The notes under the pieces are model-generated. The model made no database searches. It saw only the letters and a program-made list of their open reading frames with translations, and had not been told where the DNA came from. From Bacteroidales bacterium (GTDB lineage Bacteria > Bacteroidota > Bacteroidia > Bacteroidales > NBLH01): 8,809 bases of DNA. Positions 5,172 to 8,809 of the stretch are shown one piece after another. A program made the translations under genes and the position numbers. Each line of letters starts with the position of its first letter. Within the stretch, counting starts at the first letter, position 1. The stretch covers positions 1 to 8,809 of the forward strand of contig JALSLF010000512.1 in the NCBI GenBank assembly GCA_026988445.1. Reading direction: 5' to 3'.

Positions 5172-5194
5172 AATATACCACAATACACCAATAT
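5172..5194 (+). repeat. degenerate CAATACAC-type repeat upstream of folD
   Basis: The tract reads AATATACC, AC, AATACACC, AATAT, that is two 8-base units of the array seen at 877-924 plus partial copies. It ends 13 bases before the folD start codon. It is shorter and more decayed than the fabG-proximal array. Confidence 0.5.
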
Positions 5195-5207
5195 TAAAAA
5201 ATAAATT

Positions 5208-6086
5208 ATGCAAATCATCGACGGCAAAAAAATTTCGGCAGAAATAAAAGAAGAAATTGCTCGTGAAGTAGCAGAAATTAAAAACAAAGGCGAAAAAACA
5301 CCACATTTGGCTGCCATATTGGTAGGACACGATGGGGGTAGCGAAACCTATGTTGCACACAAAGTAAAAGCATGCGAGCAAGTAGGCTTTAAATCTACAC
5401 TTATCCGTTTTGAAGACGATATAACAGAAAAAGAACTGCTCGAAAAAGTTAATGAGCTGAATAATGACAATGATATAGACGGGTTTATCGTACAACTACC
5501 ACTACCTAAGCATATTAACGAAGACAAAATTATTGAAGCCGTAAATCCGAGAAAAGACGTAGATGGTTTTCATCCGATTAATGTAGGACGTATGTCGGTA
5601 GGTATGCCTGCCTTTGTATCGGCTACTCCGGCGGGTATTTTAGAATTATTGAAAAGATATAATATTGAAACATCAGGAAAACATGTTGTTGTTTTAGGCA
5701 GAAGTAATATAGTAGGTCGCCCTATAAGCATACTTTTATCGCAAAAAGCCGATTTTGGTAATGCAACCGTAACCGTTTGCCATAGTCGTACCCCAAACTT
5801 AAAAGAACTTAGTCTTCAAGCCGATATTATTATTGCAGCTCTTGGTGTTCCGGAATTTGTTACCGCCGATATGGTAAAAGAAGGTGCTGTGGTAATTGAT
5901 GTAGGTACCACCCGTGTTAAATCCGACAAAACAAAATCAGGCTGGAAACTTAAAGGCGATGTTAAATTTGATGAAGTTGCACCAAAATGCAGCTATATCA
6001 CACCCGTACCCGGCGGAGTAGGTCCCATGACTATAGTTTCGCTGTTAAAAAATACTTTACTTGCTGCAAAAGGTAGCATTTACTAA
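5208..6086 (+). CDS. folD: Bifunctional methylenetetrahydrofolate dehydrogenase / methenyltetrahydrofolate cyclohydrolase (FolD)
   Basis: FolD oxidises 5,10-methylene-THF with NADP+ and hydrolyses the methenyl product to 10-formyl-THF, supplying one-carbon units for purines and formylmethionine in the cytoplasm. The catalytic domain shows SETYVAHKVKAC (45-56) with the catalytic Tyr48 and Lys52, then VQLPLP (95-100) and KDVDG (116-120). The nucleotide-binding domain has VVLGRSNIVGRP (161-172), the CHSRT strand (191-195), ADIIIAALG (205-213) and VVIDVGTTRV (228-237). The C-terminal signature PVPGGVGPMT (266-275) returns to the active site. A slightly long loop, QKADFGNATVTV (179-190), precedes CHSRT, as I recall from Bacteroidota homologues. 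Length, 292 aa, is normal and complete. It is probably transcribed alone, given repeat-filled DNA upstream and a convergent gene downstream. No Shine-Dalgarno sequence is present. Confidence 0.97.
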   Translation: MQIIDGKKISAEIKEEIAREVAEIKNKGEKTPHLAAILVGHDGGSETYVAHKVKACEQVGFKSTLIRFEDDITEKELLEKVNELNNDNDIDGFIVQLPLPKHINEDKIIEAVNPRKDVDGFHPINVGRMSVGMPAFVSATPAGILELLKRYNIETSGKHVVVLGRSNIVGRPISILLSQKADFGNATVTVCHSRTPNLKELSLQADIIIAALGVPEFVTADMVKEGAVVIDVGTTRVKSDKTKSGWKLKGDVKFDEVAPKCSYITPVPGGVGPMTIVSLLKNTLLAAKGSIY

Positions 6087-6092
6087 TATTTT

Positions 6093-6125
6093 AGTGGGGG
6101 TGCTACTTGGAGTGGTACTCCCACT
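6093..6125. terminator. strong stem-loop between convergent folD and the DUF4301 gene
   Basis: A 14-bp stem pairs 6093-6106 with 6112-6125 without mismatch (three G-U pairs if read on the plus strand), closing a 5-base loop TTGGA. It starts 6 bases after the folD stop and ends 14 bases before the stop of the opposing gene, so it could mark the 3' end of both transcripts. No uninterrupted T-tract follows on either strand, so termination by the classical intrinsic mechanism is not certain. Confidence 0.45.
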
Positions 6126-6139
6126 CGGGCATATAAGTT

Positions 6140-7684
6140 TTATTGATGTTCGGGTCGTAACAAATCATTCACAACCTTTACAGGATTAAATGTAGCAATC
6201 GGTACTTCCACAAAAACAGTATTCCAATCTGCCATGGCACCATTCCATAAGCCGGGTAATTCAAGAGCTTTTAATGCTTTTCCGTCTTTTGATTTTTCGG
6301 ATATAAATCCTGTATTTTTATCAACATATTTTGTTAAGTCAAATTTGTTGCCTTTATAATCTTTCACACAACAAACCAAATCTACGGGATTAAAATGAGT
6401 AGCTTCTTGAACAATTTTTTTCTTCTCTGGATTATTCAAATCAATTTGTGAACTTTCTAAAATTTGTAAAGAAATTGAACCATCATTATTTTTTGCCCAA
6501 AAAGGTCCTCCACCGGGTTCTCCTTCATTCTTCACCATACCGCACACGCGTAAAGGGCGATTTAATTTATTAAACAAATAGGCTAATTTATCCTCAAGAG
6601 ATAAAAATTTATAAGCATCACCAAAAATAATACACAATTCCTTTTTTAAAAATTGTTCAATTTCATTAAATAAATCATTATTAACTTCTTGATTTTCTAT
6701 TTTTTGAAGATAGTTAACTATTTTTTCTTTATACGAAATAAGTACTCCGGCTAATGCTTTTTTATATTTAGTAGTCTCTTCTTTTAAGCGGTCGGGTACT
6801 ACATTATCAATATTTTTAACAAAAATAAGGTCTGCATTCAGCTCATTCATATTTTCAATAAGTGCACCATGCCCTCCCGGACGAAAAAGCAAATTACCGT
6901 TTTCATCTCTGAACGGTTGATTGTTCAAATCTACGGCAATCGTATCAGTTTCGGGCTTTTGTACAGAAAAGCTTACAAAATAATTAACCGCAAAATGAGC
7001 TTCAAAATGCTTTTTAAGTACTTGAACATGCTCTTTAAAATCATTCATATGCTCCGGCGAAACCGTAAAATGTATATAAATTTCACTGGTTCCCGATGCA
7101 TAGAGTGTACCTTCAACCAAATGCTCACGACAGGGAGTTCCCATTCCGTTATCGTATTTGTGAAATTTTAATAAACCTTTAGGTTTATTTCCGTAATTTA
7201 ATCCGGTTTCATCGAGCAATGCTTGCAAAATATCGTGTACACGATAATCAGCAATTAATTGCTCAATACTTTTATCTTTTAAAATTTCAGTTTTTCTTAA
7301 ATCATCATAAAATGCAAATTTTTGAATATTACTGAAAAAATTAGCAGCTCCGGCAAAACTTTTATCATTCATTAACTGTTCAAACTCTTTTGAACCGGGC
7401 TTTGATTTCATTAACTCAAAAAGTACCTTAAACATTCGTGAAGCAGCACCCGATGCCGGTACAAATTTGATAATCTTTAATTTTCGGCTTTCGTAATTAT
7501 ATTTACGTATATTCTGAACAATCTCATCTTCGCTTAAACGGATAATACCATTGCCAATAGTAGCTGCTTTTGTAATTTCAAGATGCGGAAAACCTTTATT
7601 AAAAGTATTAATTTGCTCTTCAACTTGTTCGATACTAATATTCTTTTCCTTTAATTGTTCAATGTCTTGTGTGGTCCAGTTCAT
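6140..7684 (-). CDS. DUF4301 family protein, uncharacterised, nucleotidyltransferase-like motifs
   Basis: This 514-aa protein is recognisable as DUF4301, a family of about this length common in Bacteroidota with no established function. Segments from the N-terminus are FVPASGAASRMFK (74-86), KPKGLLKFHKY (167-177), FRPGGHGALIENMNEL (267-282), FVKNIDNVVPD (288-298), GMVKNEGEPGGGPFW (382-396), THFNPVDLVC (429-438) and LPGLWNGAMADW (476-487). There is no signal peptide or membrane segment, so it should be cytoplasmic. By eye, the order of a Gly/Ser-rich loop ending in R, a KPKxLLxF segment, PGGHGAL and IDN parallels the GT-A fold UDP-sugar pyrophosphorylases (loop, K-P-x-x-P, P-x-G-x-G, D-N); this is inference, not an assignment. 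The ATG at 7684 is preferred over one 69 bases upstream, whose extra residues lie in AT-rich leader sequence and look non-coding. It lies downstream of the lipid kinase gene on the same strand, 173 bases away, and converges on folD. Confidence 0.85.
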   Translation of the reverse strand: MNWTTQDIEQLKEKNISIEQVEEQINTFNKGFPHLEITKAATIGNGIIRLSEDEIVQNIRKYNYESRKLKIIKFVPASGAASRMFKVLFELMKSKPGSKEFEQLMNDKSFAGAANFFSNIQKFAFYDDLRKTEILKDKSIEQLIADYRVHDILQALLDETGLNYGNKPKGLLKFHKYDNGMGTPCREHLVEGTLYASGTSEIYIHFTVSPEHMNDFKEHVQVLKKHFEAHFAVNYFVSFSVQKPETDTIAVDLNNQPFRDENGNLLFRPGGHGALIENMNELNADLIFVKNIDNVVPDRLKEETTKYKKALAGVLISYKEKIVNYLQKIENQEVNNDLFNEIEQFLKKELCIIFGDAYKFLSLEDKLAYLFNKLNRPLRVCGMVKNEGEPGGGPFWAKNNDGSISLQILESSQIDLNNPEKKKIVQEATHFNPVDLVCCVKDYKGNKFDLTKYVDKNTGFISEKSKDGKALKALELPGLWNGAMADWNTVFVEVPIATFNPVKVVNDLLRPEHQ

Positions 7685-7857
7685 AAAAATAAATTCTTGT
7701 TGAGTTATTAACAGATAAAGGTAAAAAATACACTTATTCTTTCCAAAAATCAATTTGCTTTTTTAATCGTGAAGATTGAAAAATTAAGCAACAAAAAACA
7801 GCTAACCACAAATAGACAAGTTACAACAATATAGAATTAAATGAAACATGCATAGTA

Positions 7858-8745
7858 TCACTTTTGGATAGAATTAATTACCTTTAAAGATTTCGGAACA
7901 ACTTCAATTAATAATTTATTCCCAAAATTAAGTGGTTCGCCATCTACATGACCTAATAAATCCGAATTTGCAAAAAGCTCCACTTTTTTTGCTTTATGAA
8001 TTTTATAAAATTTACTTTTGATTAAACGGCGCGAATAAAGTTTAAAGATAATATCAGGCGAACGAAAATCGGGAAATTTTTTCAAGATACAAAGATCAAT
8101 TAATCCATCATCTATTTCGGCAAGGGGTGCAATGTGGGCATTGTTGCCAAATTGCGAAGAATTAGCAAAACTTAACATAAAAACATTATTAAGTTTCAGT
8201 TCCCGCCCATCAATTTTAAGCTGATAATTTTGCCCTTGGTATTTACGAAATTCTTGTAGTACCAGTTTTGCATAAATTTTAAAACCTCTTCTTTCGCTTT
8301 TGCTGAATAAATGAGCAATATGTGCATCAAAACCTATTCCGGCAACATTCAAATAAAAACACTCGTTAATTTTAACGGTATCCATAAGCCTGTAATTAAG
8401 TGAGTTAATAATTTTTACGGCTTTTTTTGTTATAAATGGAGTTTTTAAAAATCGAGCCAAACCATTACCTGAGCCTTTTGGAATTATTCCCATCAGTGTA
8501 TTACTACCAACAAGGGCTTTGCCTACTTCGTTTAAGGTTCCGTCGCCGCCAACAGCTACCACTACATCGTAATTAGCACTTACTGCATTTTGTGCCAAAT
8601 TAAAAGCGTGTCCTGCCCGTTGGGTTTTAATAATTTCAAAATCAAATAAGTCCGTATCGGTATATTGACTAATAATCTCAAAAATATTATTTTTCCTTGG
8701 TGTGCCGGAAATAGGATTTATAATATATAATAGTTTCTTTTTCAC
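7858..8745 (-). CDS. YegS/DagK-type diacylglycerol (lipid) kinase family protein
   Basis: This predicted lipid kinase of the DAGK catalytic-domain family uses ATP to phosphorylate a membrane lipid such as diacylglycerol. Motifs in order are NPISG (10-14), GGDGTLNEV (66-74), the nucleotide-loop motif PKGSGNGLAR (89-98), GIGFDAHIA (136-144), NSSQFGNNAHIAP (195-207) followed by DDGLID (212-217), and HVDGEP (266-271), the conserved C-terminal strand turn. PKGSGNGLAR replaces the commoner GTGNDxA, a variant I associate with Bacteroidota. Length, 295 aa, is normal and no membrane segment is present; the protein should sit at the inner face of the membrane. The start codon is GTG at 8745: no ATG lies nearby and this gives the expected spacing to NPISG. 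The actual lipid (diacylglycerol, sphingoid base, undecaprenol) cannot be told; sphingolipid kinases also belong here and some Bacteroidota make sphingolipids. The first 64 bases upstream show no clear promoter box. Confidence 0.9.
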   Translation of the reverse strand: MKKKLLYIINPISGTPRKNNIFEIISQYTDTDLFDFEIIKTQRAGHAFNLAQNAVSANYDVVVAVGGDGTLNEVGKALVGSNTLMGIIPKGSGNGLARFLKTPFITKKAVKIINSLNYRLMDTVKINECFYLNVAGIGFDAHIAHLFSKSERRGFKIYAKLVLQEFRKYQGQNYQLKIDGRELKLNNVFMLSFANSSQFGNNAHIAPLAEIDDGLIDLCILKKFPDFRSPDIIFKLYSRRLIKSKFYKIHKAKKVELFANSDLLGHVDGEPLNFGNKLLIEVVPKSLKVINSIQK

Positions 8746-8809
8746 AAGTAAAATAAAATTTAGCGAATAGTTTACGAAAATAATAAAAAGCCAGAATATT
8801 TGTTAAATA

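Noticed and set aside
5103..5495. Minus-strand open frame of about 130 codons antisense to folD
   Set aside because: It is antisense to the well-supported folD reading frame, with a Phe/Cys-rich composition typical of shadow frames.
6869..7171. Plus-strand open frame inside the DUF4301 gene
   Set aside because: It is antisense to conserved DUF4301 motifs and shows no protein family features.
7685..7753. 23-residue N-terminal extension of the DUF4301 protein, possibly a membrane anchor
   Set aside because: The sequence is AT-rich leader, its hydrophobic stretch is short, and the family's N-terminus begins near MNWTTQDIEQL.

Overview
The window reads as a low-GC, AT-biased chromosomal segment of a bacterium in the phylum Bacteroidota, probably an uncultured or environmental Bacteroidales-like lineage. 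This is inferred from several things: a full-length DUF4301 protein, a family I know mainly from Bacteroidota; FolD with the long loop before its CHSRT motif; a lipid kinase with PKGSGNGLAR instead of the more usual GTGND; and start codons that lack Shine-Dalgarno sequences. A candidate TAnnTTTG -7 box occurs before the toxin-antitoxin pair and before ffh. No rRNA, tRNA, phage, transposase or CRISPR locus was found.

Layout. (1) Positions 3-732, minus strand: a compact toxin-antitoxin pair, with a UPF0175 antitoxin followed by an overlapping DUF3368 PIN-type toxin. (2) 733-931: a repeat-filled intergenic tract. (3) 932-1678, minus: fabG. (4) 1679-1972: a divergent AT-rich spacer ending in a palindrome beside a start codon. 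(5) 1973-3079, plus: two exported thioredoxin-fold proteins in an apparent operon. (6) 3080-3558: a 479-base non-coding tract holding a rod-like structured RNA candidate on the minus strand, two 34-nt hairpin repeats, a 7-bp tandem repeat and a possible ffh promoter. (7) 3559-4893, plus: ffh. (8) 4894-5207: hairpins and further copies of the intergenic repeats. (9) 5208-6086, plus: folD. (10) 6087-6139: a strong stem-loop between convergent genes. (11) 6140-7684, minus: DUF4301 protein. (12) 7858-8745, minus: a YegS/DagK-type lipid kinase starting with GTG.

The genes are mostly housekeeping functions that do not form one pathway: fatty-acid elongation (FabG), membrane-protein targeting (Ffh), one-carbon folate metabolism (FolD), lipid phosphorylation and envelope redox chemistry. 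The only accessory gene module is the toxin-antitoxin pair. The most unusual content is non-coding. A small set of repeat families recurs in different combinations in the gaps: a 34-nt hairpin with compensatory stem changes, a 41-45 bp repeat, and 7-, 8- and 16-bp tandem words. The roughly 143-nt rod-shaped RNA candidate resembles, from memory, the Flavo-1 type RNA motif of Bacteroidota. I found no clear new multi-gene system. The best leads are these non-coding elements and the nucleotidyltransferase-like motifs in the uncharacterised DUF4301 protein.
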